This document shows positions 9,901 to 18,245 of a DNA stretch of 64,000 nucleotides, one piece after another; the stretch's first letter is position 1; every line of letters starts with the position of its first letter. The stretch is from Phylloscopus collybita (taxonomy: Eukaryota > Chordata > Aves > Passeriformes > Phylloscopidae). The notes under the pieces were generated by a model, which saw only the letters and a list, made by a program, of their open reading frames with translations, was not told the origin of the DNA and did no database searches. The DNA is taken from contig JAJNNQ010000129.1 in the NCBI GenBank assembly GCA_027886175.1, positions 5,270,001 to 5,334,000 of the forward strand, written 5' to 3'. Position numbers and translations under genes: made by a program.

Positions 9901-12900
9901 ACTCACCTACCGCCGCATCCCCATCCCCGACTTCTGTGCTCCCAAGGAGCAGGTACCCCAGGGAGGGGATGGTGCTGCTGCCTCCATCCCAAGCCAGGAA
10001 TGTCACTTGGGTGCTCAGTGCTGGTGGGGTGCTTGCCAGGGCAGGGAGGGATCCCCAGGAGATGCTGCATGCAGGGGCTCTGTGCCTTCTGGTGGGCATG
10101 GATGGACCTAGCAGCAAGGAAACAGAGATTCCAACCTGGAGGCTGTAGGACAAAGGGGACCCCGAGGTGAGGAAGTCCTGCATCCCTAAAAACCTCACTG
10201 GCTTCATCCCGGCAGGACTTTGACCGCCTGCTGGAGGCCATGAAGAGCGCCCTGGCCGAGGACTCGCGAGCAGCCTTCGTCTTCAACTGCTTCAGCGGCC
10301 GGGGCAGGACCACCACAGCCATGGTCATTGCTGTCCTCACCCTCTGGCACTTCAGCGTGAGTACTGGGGGCTGCAGCAACCCCTGGTGGGGTTCCTGGGG
10401 GAGCTCTGGAGAGCCCGTGGCAGCCGTGTCATGGCCAGAGGGTTGAAGGCAGCGTGGGCAGGGCCGGGGTGGGTGTGGGGGGTGGACATCTGGGTGTTGT
10501 CATGAGCTGTGCTTAGCTCCCAGGGAGCTCCAGAAGTCTGGGTGAATCCCTGGTCAGCCTCTACCTTCCTCCTGAGAGCTCTCACCCCAGGGTGAAGGGT
10601 TAAGGGCAGGGGAGATCATGGAATTGCAGAATAATTTGAGTTGGAAGGAATCTTAAAGCTCATCTTGTTCCACCCCTTTGCTGTGGGCAGGGACAACTTC
10701 CACTGTCCCAGGTGGCTCCGAGCCCCATCCAACCTGGCCTTGGACTCTTCCAGGGCTCCAGGGGCAGCCACAGCTTCTCTGGGCACCCTGTGCCAGGGCC
10801 TGGAACAGCCCAAACTCTGTCTGTCCAAACACATGGCCCCCTCCTCAGGCAGGGTTAAAATTCTCATGTTCTGTGCCTGACAGGGGCAAGGTGGGGGCTG
10901 CCGGGGGTCCTGGTGGGCTGGGCACAGGCTCTGCATTTTTATGCAGCCCATAATGACCCAGTCCCCTCTGGCCACCCCAGGGCATCCCTGAGATGAGCGA
11001 GGAGGAAATTGTGAGCGTGCCCGACGCCAAGTACACCAAGGGGGAGTTTGAGGTGAGTCCTGGGGCTGGCTCTGGTTTGGGGCTCTCCCCTCCGCTACCT
11101 TCAGCCACAGCTGCTCCTTTGGAGGGGCTGGATCCTCTCCTGGGCAGTGGGACCAGGCAGGGAGGCTCCTGGTGAAGCCCTGCCCCGTGCTGCAGGTGGT
11201 GATGAAGGTGGTGCAGCTCCTGCCTGACGGTCACCGGATGAAGAAGGAGGTGGACATGGCCCTGGACACGGTCAGTGAGACCATGACCCCCATGCACTAC
11301 CACCTGCGGGAGATCATCATCTGCACCTACCGCCAGGTGAGCCAGCGCCCGCCTGCCCTCGGCACCGGGCAGCGCCAGGGGGTGCGGCTGGGAGCTCCAG
11401 AGGGTGGAGCTGGGAGCTCCAGGGAGTGGAACTGAGAGTTCCAGAGGGTGGAACTGAGAGTTCCAGAGAGTTGGAACTGAGAGTTCCAGAGCATGGAACT
11501 GAGAGTTCCAGGGAGTGGAACTGAGAGTTCCAGAGGGTGGAACTGAGAGTTCCAGAGAGTTGGAACTGAGAGTTCCAGAGGGTGGAACTGAGAGTTCCAG
11601 GGAGTGGAACTGAGAGTTCCAGGGAGTGGAACTGAGAGTTCCAGAGGGTGGAACTGAGAGTTCCAGAGGGTGGAACTGAGAGTTCCAGAGCATGGAACTG
11701 AGAGTTCCAGAGGGTGGAACTGAGAGTTCCAGAGGGTGGAACTGAGAGTTCCAGGGAGTGGAACTGAGAGTTCCAGAGGGTGGAACTGAGAGTTCCAGAG
11801 GGTGGAACTGAGAGTTCCAGAGGGTGGAACTGAGAGTTCCAGAGCATGGAACTGAGAGTTCCAGGGAGTGGAACTGAGAGTTCCAGAGGGTGGAACTGAG
11901 AGTTCCAGAGCGTGGAACTGAGAGTTCCAGAGGGTGGAACTGAGAGTTCCAGGGAGTGGAACTGAGAGTTCCAGAGGGTGGAACTGAGAGTTCCAGAGGG
12001 TGGAACTGAGAGTTCCAGAGAGTTGGAACTGAGAGTTCCAGAGCATGGAACTGAGACTTCCAGAGGGTGGAACTGAGAGTTCCAGAGCATGGAACTGAGA
12101 GTTCCAGAGGGTGGAACTGAGAGTTCCAGAGGTGCCGGGGCTCTTGTGTGTTGGGGAGGATGAAGTAGCTAGGCTTTGTAGAGATAATTTAATAGTAAAA
12201 GATTCTAAAACTATGAAACCCACAAGAGGGATAGAATTAAAAGCAAAGTTTGAGCTGTAAGCATGGACAGGAAGAAGGTGATTAAGCAGCTGAAAGGCCT
12301 TAGCTGGGTGAGTCAGTGACACCCTTGCCAAGACAAAAGGATGAATGAAAGGCTGCACTTTCTCAGGTATCAGAGATAAGGTGGGTTTCACAGGTTTTGG
12401 TATGTAGAGTAGTATTATAATGTTGTAGCTCCCATAGGCTGTATGTAGATTCTGTAGGTTTTGTATCTAGAGGTGATTGGTTAATGTTCGTTAGCACATT
12501 CACGATAGAAGGGGTTAAAATAGAATGTAACAGAGAGTTCCCTCTCTTTGCCTGCCTTCCCTTGGACCCTGTTAGACTTTGCACTAGATCCCTGGACCCT
12601 TTCCCTAGTCAAGCTGCATTCCCACGACCAATAAAGCACGTGTTCTAGAGTGTCCTGATCTTCAAGTCATCTCTCTCTCGCCGGGCTACAAGCGTGTTTT
12701 CTAATACTTGTGGTCGTGCTCGCTGCCTCGCATCCTGTGCTGTGTTGCATCCCACCCCGAGTCCTGCCCTGCTGGCACCAGCCTGCATCCCACATCCCAC
12801 ATCCCATCCAGATTCCTCTCCCCCGGCATCCCTCCCGTGCCGTGGGACGCAGCCGGCAGAGGGCAGGGCTGGTCTGTCCCGCTCCTCTCCCAGCTCCAAC

Positions 12901-13756
12901 TCCTCAGGCTCCTCCCAAATTTGGGAAGGAGACTCAGCTTTGGGAAGGGGAGCCGCTGCTGGGAACAGACTCGTCCTTGGCCTGTGGTCCACAGCCCTGT
13001 TTTACTCGGGAGCCTCGGTGGAGCTGGTGAAGAGGCAAAAAGGATTGTTTTTGTCAAATTTGGGACGTTGGAAACCTGTACAACGATATCACAGGGCCTT
13101 GGAAGGGCAGAGGCCAAGGCCTGGGGTTGTTCCTGGGATGGTTTGTGCCACATCCCAGCAGTGAGGCAATGCCTCAGTTCAGTGCTTGCTCCAGCTGCCA
13201 TCGATCCGTGTTTTCAATTAACGGCCGCCAGTGATTGATGGAGGGAAGAAAAACCAAAACATTCAATCACCCAGGGACATCTGCAGCGTCCTGGGGGTTT
13301 GCCTCCTGGTTCCTGGAATCCTCTGCATTTTTTGGGGGGGAGCTGGGAGAGACAACCTCTGGAGACCTAAATATCTGCAGATGTAGCAATCATTAATTAT
13401 TAATTAACCTACAGTCACATTTATTTTTATTAATTTATTCAGGATAAGCACTCTAACTTAATTTTGGCTTTCCCTCCTTTACCGTGGGGATGTGGCCATG
13501 ATGTGGAGGGTTTCACCTCCTTGGCTGTCAGGACTAGCAGAGGGTGATCCTGGGCTGTATCCCATTTCCAGGTGGGAAGGGTGAGATGAGGATGGATTCA
13601 TCCACTCCCTCTGCTCAAGGAAGTGTCTCTTGTCACTGGAGCCCTCTTGGGCTGCTCCATCCATCCCATTTAATTTGGCTTGGCCCTGAACAAAATGCTT
13701 TCATTTTAATTTTTTTTTGTTTGTTTGTTTGTTTTTTGGGTGTGGGTTTTTTTTTG

Positions 13757-13787
<31 letters not shown>

Positions 13788-16700
13788 TTTTGTGTGTTTT
13801 GTTTTGTTTTGGTTTTTTTTTTTTTTTTTCCTCAGTGATGGGCAGCTCGGAGAACAAAATGATGGGAATTGTTGGGGTTTTTGGGAGCCTGCTGGGAGAT
13901 GCTTTTCTGGATTAAGGCAAGCAGAAGGGAAGGGAAAAGTGTTTTGGGGGTTTGGTTTTGTTTGTTCTGACCCCTTCCCATCCCTAACTGGGAGGAAAAA
14001 ATAGGAAAATATAAGAAAATGTAGATAATGGGATAAAAGATAAATTTTAGGATATGGTAAATAGGATAAGATAAATTTTAGGAGATGATAAATAATAAGA
14101 TAATGGAAGAAAAATAAAGAGGATAATAGAATAAAACGAGAAGCAGTAGGGTAATAGAAGAAAATTGGATAATAGAAGAAAACTAAACAGGATGATAGGA
14201 TAAAATTATAAGTAACAGGAGAAAAATAAATAACGTAATAGGATAAAACAATAAATAATAGGATAATAGGATAATATAACAACATGGTAAATAATAGGAT
14301 AATAGTATGAAAAATAAACAGGGCAATACAGTACCAGGATAAACAACAGGATAATAGGATTTGCTCTCTACGAATACTGGCACACACAGGTGGAGGGGGC
14401 ACCTTTTCCCAAGGCAGACCTGGAGTGAGGAATTGCTGCTTTTTGGGATAGCCAGATGGATTAGGGCTCTGCTTGATTAGTATTTATGAATTCCTAGAAA
14501 GGGCAGCGTGCGTGGCTTCAAATAATGGCAACAATAATACAAATAAAAAATTACTGTACAGTTACATACAATATCTCATAAAGCAGTAAATACAAGCAAT
14601 GCATGAACATTGGAGTATATATAAAACCCATAAAAGAGATATTTATAATTTATATATATATATATAAAAAATAGTGCTGGGAGATGTGATGGCCACCAAC
14701 CTCAGAGCTTCTCCTCCTCTGGAAACAGAGGCTGGATCCAGGTGGGAATGCCTTCAAGGGAGATGCCTTTCCCTAGGGAAGTGCTTTACACTCCAGGAAC
14801 TCACGGTTTGGGGGTACAGTTTACACTTGGCTGTCTATTCCTGCTCCTGCCCCCCCACGTTCAGCCATCCCTCACCTATTTTTGAGCTCTGGGAATGTTG
14901 TTACCAGCTGGAAACCACAAGGAAATGAGAGCCTGGAGCGCCAAGCCCCAGCTGGAGCGGGCCTGGGCGGATGCGCTTATTTTTGTCCCCAGAGTGTTCC
15001 TCCCTCTTCCCATGCCCTTCCCACGGCTTCTCCTGGGGCTGTGGGCGAGGCTGGGATGCAGAAGCTCCCTGGGGGATGCTCTCCCAGCACAGGTGCCTCA
15101 GCCAGGCTGCTGTTCCTTCCAGGGAAAGTCAGGCAAGGATGAGAGGGAGAGGCGGACGCTGCAGCTGAGGAGCCTGCAGTACCTGGAGCGTTACATCTTC
15201 CTCATCCTCTTCAATGCTTACCTGCACCTGGAGAAGAAGGACTCCTGGCAGAGGCCCTTCAGCCTCTGGATGCGTGAGGTGAGGCTTTCCCCACTCAGCC
15301 TCGTGTTTACGTGGGAATACAGGAATTTACCGGGCAGCAGGCGCCCATCCTTGGCCTGGGTGCGATTTCTGGGCTGCTTGGGGCCTCCTCTGTGCTCCCT
15401 TTGCTCCCCGGGTTGGTGGCTCTCGTGGAAAGCCACTGGAGATGGATGGCATCCCATCCCACATGGATGGGGAGCTCTCCCACCCCAAACCTGCTCTTTT
15501 CCCCTGGTTTGTGTTTCCCAGGGGTTTTGTTGCAATGGCAGTGCCTTGGTCTGGGTGGGGGGGGGTCACCAGCCAAACCTGCCTGGCCAGGACAGGGGAT
15601 GGGAGGTCTGGGAGGATGGGGTGGGGTGGTGGCATTGGCTCTCCAAGGGAACTGGGAACCAGCTGGAAAAATGGGATGGGGGGCAAATGAGAGACCCTGA
15701 ATGATCCTTGTGGAATGGGGGAAGGCTGGGTCAGAGACCCTAAATGACCCATATTTCCTGCTCAGGGGGGATGGAGGTGCTGGATTTGTTTGGGAGACAT
15801 TGATTTCAATGGGAATGTTGGGGGAGCTGTAAATTTCCCTGGAAAATGGACTTTGGAGGTGGTACAAGTGGTGTGAGGGGCGTAGGGGTGTGTGTGTGTA
15901 TTGGTGTCTGAGGGTTCTTCTGCATGAAAGGAGAGTCGGGGGGGAGAAGGGGAAGCCAGGGACACGGCAATTTTACTATTCTTAATGCATTTTAATTATT
16001 TGTATTGATTGATTTATCTCTTTACATTCATATATTTATTAATTTATTTGCATTGATTTGACTTTTATTATTGCACTTTCATTTTTGCATTTTATCCATT
16101 TTCAATCTTTATTTTTTGTTGTTTTACTCCATCCCTTCTATCGGCGCGCTCCCTGATTTTCGCTTGGGGCTTTATTTCATTTTGCCATTCTTATCTTTTT
16201 TTTTTTTTTTTTTTTTTACTTCTATTATGGCAAGTTTTTCTCGCCCCACTCCCCATTTTGCTGGGGGGGTGGGCGAAAAATCTTTCATCCCTTCTTCCTC
16301 CCCTGCTTCTAAATTCCTGTTGGCATCTTTGATGCTCCGGGCGGGCGGGAGATGAAAGGGCGGAGCTGGAGCCGGAGCGGTGCCCGCCCCGCCCTGGCAT
16401 CCCGGTTATGCCGGTGTTTGCATTGCTCGGCCGCCGCTGCTGGGGCTCTAGAGCAGCTTCCCTGGAGATTTGGGATGTCTGCTGTTGGCTGGGCGCGGGA
16501 GGCCCGCGGCTGAACGCAGCGGTTTTGAAACGCGGCGCTTTTTGGGTCGGCATCCTTTGGGGCTGCGCCCTTTTTTGGGGGCTGCACCCTTTGGGGGCTG
16601 CACCCTTTAGTGCTGCCCCTTTTGGTAGCTGCACCTTTTGGGGGCTGCACCCTTTAGTGCTGCCCCTTTTGGTAGCTGCACCTTTTGGGGGCTGCACCCT

Positions 16701-17884
16701 TTAGTGCTGCCCCTTTTGGTGGCTGCACCCTTTGGGGGCTGCACCTTTAATGCTGCACCTTCTGGGGGCTGCACCCTTTAGTGCTGCACCCTTTGGGGGC
16801 TGCACCCTTTGGGGGCTGCACCTTTAATGCTGCACCTTCTGGGGGCTGCACCCTTTAGTGCTGCACCTTTTTGGGGCTGCACACTTTGGGGCTGCACCTT
16901 TTGGGGGTTGCACCTTTTGGGGGCTGCACCTTTAATGCTGCACCTTTTGGGGACTGCACCCTTTATTGCTGCACCTTTTGGTGGCTGCACTTTTTGGGAG
17001 CTGCACCCTTTAGTGCTGCCCCTTTTGGGGGCTGCACCCTTTAGTGCTGCACCTTTTTGGGGCTGCACCTTTAGTGCTGCACATTTAAGGCTGCACCCTT
17101 TGGGGGCTGCACCTTTTGGGGGCTGCATTTTTTGGGGGCTGCACCTTTTTGGGGGCTGCACCTTTTGGGGACTGCATTTCCAGCACCTGGGTTTTCCAGC
17201 TGCCCTCTGTCCCCGCCGCGTTTGTTGGAGCATCTCTTAACGCGGCGGCGTCTTCCTTCTCTTGATGCTGCATCTTCTGAGCGCGGCCCCAAAAAGGAGC
17301 TGCCCCTTTTAATGCCACATCCCCCCCTAGGTGGGGTTTACATCCCCCCCCTCTCCTGGCTGCTGGAGGGGAGGGAAAAACGCCCGACCTGTGGATATAC
17401 AAGGAGCCTTTGACCCCCGGAGCGCCCCTTCCTGCCACATAATCCCCGCGTTTTCAGCACAAACAAGGCGCCCTTGTAGCTTTTTGGCAGGAGGGTGCCA
17501 AAGCCAACAAACCCTGCCATGGCTGACCCCAGCAGCAAGGAAGAGGCTTAAAAACGGGATAAACTGGGGCTGGAAAGAGGCTGGGGGCGAGCAGCTGAAG
17601 GGGGGGTGGTACCGAGATGGGGACGGTGGGGTGGGTGGGATGCTGAGGATCTTCACCCCTGGAGGTGGCAAAAGCATCATCCCTGAGGCTGGGAGGGGGA
17701 ATTGAAGCTTCCCCTTTCTCCCTCCTTTTCCTAGGTGGCGGCGGTGGCTGGGATCTACGAGGTGCTGAACCAGCTGGGATTCCCGGAGCTGGAGAGCCTG
17801 GAGGGCAGAGCCCTGTGCACGCTGCGGGGCCGCTGGCAGGCGCAGGCGGCCGCCCCCCGGCCCTTCCGCGGGGAATTCCTGTAG
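1166..17884 (+). CDS. PALD1: PALD1 (paladin), complete coding region in 19 coding exons
   Basis: Paladin is a cytoplasmic, membrane-associated phosphatase-domain protein, reported as a phosphoinositide phosphatase that restrains endosomal VEGFR2 signalling in endothelium. Coding exons: 1166-1350, 1480-1582, 2066-2245, 2333-2497, 3283-3443, 3573-3648, 4304-4455, 4542-4638, 4759-4863, 7250-7345, 7533-7667, 8899-9015, 9101-9280, 9755-9952, 10216-10356, 10981-11052, 11196-11336, 15123-15278, 17735-17884. They total 2610 nt, 869 aa plus TAG, close to the roughly 856 aa of mammalian paladin, and every junction is GT/AG with a matching phase. The start MGTTAS keeps the glycine-2 myristoylation signal. 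Two tyrosine-phosphatase-type CX5R loops are seen, CQTGVGR (residues 311-317) and CFSGRGR (675-681), plus a third CX5R string at 118-124. Any noncoding first exon is not identified. The identity rests on remembered similarity to paladin along the whole length. Confidence 0.96.
1480..1582 (+). CDS. PALD1: PALD1 coding exon 2
   Basis: The acceptor is CCTGCAG at 1473-1479 and the donor GTGAGC at 1583. It encodes residues 62-96, beginning YNCREEFQIHDDLLKANY as in paladin. It enters at phase 2 and leaves on a whole codon. Confidence 0.93.
1729..2037 (-). mobile_element. Solo LTR, family B', antisense in PALD1
   Basis: The 309-bp element is flanked by perfect 6-bp duplications TCCCAC (1723-1728 and 2038-2043). 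The minus strand starts TGTAGCC and it matches the element at 30213-30527 over its length. The 6-bp duplication suggests a class II (ERVK-like) retroviral origin. No internal viral genes are present. It ends 28 bp before PALD1 coding exon 3. Confidence 0.85.
2066..2245 (+). CDS. PALD1: PALD1 coding exon 3 (CX5R-like CGAPNFR)
   Basis: The acceptor follows a T-rich tract ending TTTACAG at 2065; the donor is GTCGGT at 2246. It encodes residues 97-156 with GSCGAPNFRQ, a CX5R string at 118-124. An antisense solo LTR ends only 28 bp upstream, at 2037. Confidence 0.94.
2333..2497 (+). CDS. PALD1: PALD1 coding exon 4
   Basis: The acceptor is TTTGCAG ending at 2332 and the donor GTGAGA at 2498. It encodes residues 157-211, including FCVREEPVVFLR and SYTPRGKENLHENLQ. 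A family A LTR begins 10 bp into the following intron. Confidence 0.94.
2508..3204 (-). mobile_element. Solo LTR, family A copy 1, antisense in PALD1
   Basis: It begins with TGTCTTGG, the terminal motif of the family, 10 bp after the exon 4 donor. It matches the other copies through to about 3180, but the far end is diverged and no clear duplication is seen, so the end is approximate. It fills nearly all of this 785-bp intron. Confidence 0.8.
3283..3443 (+). CDS. PALD1: PALD1 coding exon 5
   Basis: The acceptor is TCCCGCAG ending at 3282. The donor is GTCCTT at 3444, which is weak. It encodes residues 212-264: IRDFAQLSES through VFLQPSY. The last codon is split (AG|G, Arg) with the next exon. 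Confidence 0.92.
3573..3648 (+). CDS. PALD1: PALD1 coding exon 6
   Basis: The acceptor is CTGGCAG ending at 3572 and the donor GTGAGC at 3649. It encodes residues 265-290 with YHRLPLPAEGAPLEEQFDAF, conserved in paladin. Confidence 0.92.
3960..3996 (+). repeat. Poly(T) run in PALD1
   Basis: About 36 consecutive T between coding exons 6 and 7. Its length in the assembly is uncertain. Confidence 0.9.
4304..4455 (+). CDS. PALD1: PALD1 coding exon 7 (first phosphatase loop)
   Basis: The acceptor is CTCCCAG ending at 4303 and the donor GTAAGT at 4456. It encodes residues 291-340 and carries the first canonical PTP loop, CQTGVGRT (Cys311, Arg317; TGC codon at 4364). A His run HHHHRG follows. Confidence 0.94.
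4542..4638 (+). CDS. PALD1: PALD1 coding exon 8
   Basis: The acceptor is CACCACAG ending at 4541 and the donor GTAAGG at 4639. It encodes residues 341-373, including FVEMVPKGQQIVEE. It completes a split Asp codon from exon 7. Confidence 0.92.
4676..4698 (+). repeat. (GGGA)6 short tandem repeat
   Basis: Six GGGA units in the 120-bp intron before PALD1 coding exon 9, about 60 bp from the acceptor. The G3 runs fit a quadruplex pattern on the transcript strand. Confidence 0.9.
4759..4863 (+). CDS. PALD1: PALD1 coding exon 9
   Basis: The acceptor reads CCCCCGAG, a less common GAG 3' splice site, ending at 4758. The donor is GTAATT at 4864. It encodes residues 374-408: VDGAIACCSEMHDMREAI and KKLEGIGEDYQIQ. 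The upstream intron holds six GGGA units at 4676-4698. Confidence 0.9.
4864..7249. other. PALD1 intron, unremarkable
   Basis: The 2.4 kb between coding exons 9 and 10 has a T run at about 5030-5045 and no exon, LTR or CR1 that I recognise. Confidence 0.6.
7250..7345 (+). CDS. PALD1: PALD1 coding exon 10
   Basis: The acceptor is CTTCCAG ending at 7249 and the donor GTAAAA at 7346. It encodes residues 409-440, including SLERYFYLIAFNYYLHEQ, highly conserved in paladin. Confidence 0.94.
7533..7667 (+). CDS. PALD1: PALD1 coding exon 11
   Basis: The acceptor is GCCCCAG ending at 7532 and the donor GTGAGT at 7668. It encodes residues 441-485: YPLGFALSFSRWMCRHPELY, then a less conserved stretch. 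Confidence 0.93.
7861..8208 (+). repeat. 92-bp tandem repeat, about 3.7 copies
   Basis: TAGACCAAGG recurs at 7931, 8023 and 8115, an exact 92-bp period. The middle units are nearly identical and the outer ones are diverged. Each unit includes an A8 run. It lies in PALD1 between coding exons 11 and 12. Confidence 0.9.
8540..8605 (+). mobile_element. Possible CR1-like remnant
   Basis: GTGGAACTAGATGGTTGTAA, then GTCCCTTCCAACCTGACCC, resembles a CR1 tail but lacks terminal repeats. Confidence 0.4.
8899..9015 (+). CDS. PALD1: PALD1 coding exon 12
   Basis: The acceptor is GTTCCAG ending at 8898 and the donor GTGGGG at 9016. It encodes residues 486-524 with the conserved EMSVANFRRVPKMPVYGTAQ. Confidence 0.93.
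9101..9280 (+). CDS. PALD1: PALD1 coding exon 13
   Basis: The acceptor is TTCCTCAG ending at 9100 and the donor GTGAGC at 9281. It encodes residues 525-584, including YLTDAKRKHSRIVWISLREE. Confidence 0.93.
9755..9952 (+). CDS. PALD1: PALD1 coding exon 14
   Basis: The acceptor is CTCTGCAG ending at 9754 and the donor GTACCC at 9953. It encodes residues 585-650, ending GLTYRRIPIPDFCAPKEQ. Confidence 0.93.
10216..10356 (+). CDS. PALD1: PALD1 coding exon 15 (second phosphatase loop)
   Basis: The acceptor is CCCGGCAG ending at 10215 and the donor GTGAGT at 10357. It encodes residues 651-697 and carries the second PTP-type loop, CFSGRGRTT (Cys675, Arg681), followed by the helix TTAMVIAVLTLWH. Confidence 0.95.
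10615..10815 (-). mobile_element. CR1 LINE 3' fragment
   Basis: It shows the reverse complement of the CR1 3' end (GAGTTGGAAGGAATCTTAAAG) followed by the familiar CCTGGCCTTGGAC and CAGCTTCTCTGGGCA segments. It is 5' truncated and lies in PALD1. Confidence 0.8.
10981..11052 (+). CDS. PALD1: PALD1 coding exon 16
   Basis: The acceptor is CACCCCAG ending at 10980 and the donor GTGAGT at 11053. It encodes residues 698-721, including EEEIVSVPDAKYTKGEFE. Confidence 0.93.
11196..11336 (+). CDS. PALD1: PALD1 coding exon 17
   Basis: The acceptor is GCTGCAG ending at 11195 and the donor GTGAGC at 11337. It encodes residues 722-768, among the most conserved of the protein: VVQLLPDGHR and MTPMHYHLREIIICTYRQ. 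The next intron (3.8 kb) starts almost at once with a 22-bp minisatellite. Confidence 0.95.
11384..12133 (+). repeat. 22-bp minisatellite, about 33 copies, each with a 15-bp palindrome
   Basis: The unit is GGTGGAACTGAGAGTTCCAGAG with GGGAG, GCAT, GCGT and GAGTT variants at one side. Nearly every copy keeps GGAACT-GAG-AGTTCC, a perfect 6-3-6 inverted repeat. It begins 48 bp after PALD1 coding exon 17. Open frames across it on the minus strand come only from the repeat. Confidence 0.95.
12151..12706 (+). mobile_element. Solo LTR, family C, sense orientation in PALD1
   Basis: Perfect 6-bp duplications CTTGTG (12145-12150 and 12707-12712) flank TGTTGG...CTAATA, 556 bp. It carries AATAAA at 12630-12635 about 75 bp from its right end, as in a retroviral R region. 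It sits just after the 22-bp minisatellite and is the only LTR in sense orientation within a gene here. Confidence 0.85.
12713..13699. other. PALD1 intron segment, unremarkable
   Basis: Sequence between the family C LTR and the T-rich tract. No coding similarity is recognised. Confidence 0.55.
13700..13830 (+). repeat. T-rich (TTTTG)n low-complexity tract
   Basis: Runs of T broken by single G, with (GTTTT) units at 13757-13787. Confidence 0.85.
14000..14362 (+). repeat. Degenerate GGATAATA-type tandem array
   Basis: A purine/AT-rich stretch in which GGATAATAG, GGATAAAA and AAATAA strings recur irregularly. It lies in PALD1 before coding exon 18. Confidence 0.75.
15123..15278 (+). CDS. PALD1: PALD1 coding exon 18
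   Basis: The acceptor is CCTTCCAG ending at 15122 and the donor GTGAGG at 15279. It encodes residues 769-820: LQLRSLQYLERYIFLILFNA and YLHLEKKDSWQRPFSLWM. Confidence 0.95.
16555..17180 (+). repeat. GGGGGCTGCACC minisatellite, irregular 15-18 bp units
   Basis: More than 30 units of the type CCTTTTGGGGGCTGCA, interspersed with TTTAGTGCTGC. G-runs of 4-5 recur on the transcript strand. It lies in the last PALD1 intron, ending about 555 bp before coding exon 19. Confidence 0.93.
17735..17884 (+). CDS. PALD1: PALD1 coding exon 19 (C-terminus and stop)
   Basis: The acceptor is TTCCTAG ending at 17734. It encodes residues 821-869: AGIYEVLNQLGFPELESLEG, then a divergent tail ending FRGEFL, with TAG at 17882-17884. 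Confidence 0.93.
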   Translation: MAAVAGIYEVLNQLGFPELESLEGRALCTLRGRWQAQAAAPRPFRGEFL

Positions 17885-18098
17885 GGCAGGGGGTGGCCAT
17901 GGCATGGCATGGCATGGGACCCTGCTGCTTTCTCTGGGGTGGGGAAGAGAAGAAAAAAAAAAAAAAAAACCACAAAAAAACCCCCCACTCAAGACTGTTT
18001 TACCGAAATCCGAGGGTGTGGGGAGGGAGGGAGCTGCCTTAGGATGGGAGGATTTCTGGGGTTCTTTTGGACGCAATAAAAATATACTGTAAATTAAA
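17885..18098 (+). other. PALD1: PALD1 3' untranslated region
   Basis: About 200 nt separate the stop from the poly(A) signal. The stretch includes a short (GGCAT)n run at 17898-17917 and an A-rich tract at about 17951-17987. The end is set about 20 nt past the signal by inference. A longer alternative 3' UTR cannot be excluded. Confidence 0.7.
18075..18080 (+). terminator. PALD1: PALD1 poly(A) signal AATAAA
   Basis: A canonical AATAAA lies 191 nt after the PALD1 stop codon. Sequence beyond it is AT-rich and has no further recognisable coding exon. Confidence 0.75.
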
Positions 18099-18221
18099 AA
18101 TCGAGGCCTTCCTGGCTTTCTCTCGGAAGCAGTGCAGCGTTCACGCGAGCTTTTTGTGTTTATACACACAGAGGTGTATTTATCTGCATAAACACACGGA
18201 TGTGCATGTCTATATTCACAT

Positions 18222-18245
18222 AAATATATATATATATATATATAT
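18222..18245 (+). repeat. (AT)n microsatellite
   Basis: About 12 AT units, 140 bp after the PALD1 poly(A) signal. Confidence 0.9.

Noticed and set aside
11384..12133. CRISPR-like regular repeats
   Set aside because: The units are contiguous with no unique spacers, and the host is a vertebrate.
10845..12391. Long minus-strand open frames with repeated WNSQFHPLELSVP
   Set aside because: The 22-bp minisatellite has no stop in any minus-strand frame. No start context, splice pattern or family resemblance supports coding.
13701..14402. Hydrophobic 233-aa minus-strand open frame
   Set aside because: It comes from the GGATAATA array and the T-rich tract. It is low complexity in both halves.
16191..17240. 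Lys/Gly/Pro-rich minus-strand frames
   Set aside because: They are the translation of the GGGGGCTGCACC minisatellite, not a gene.
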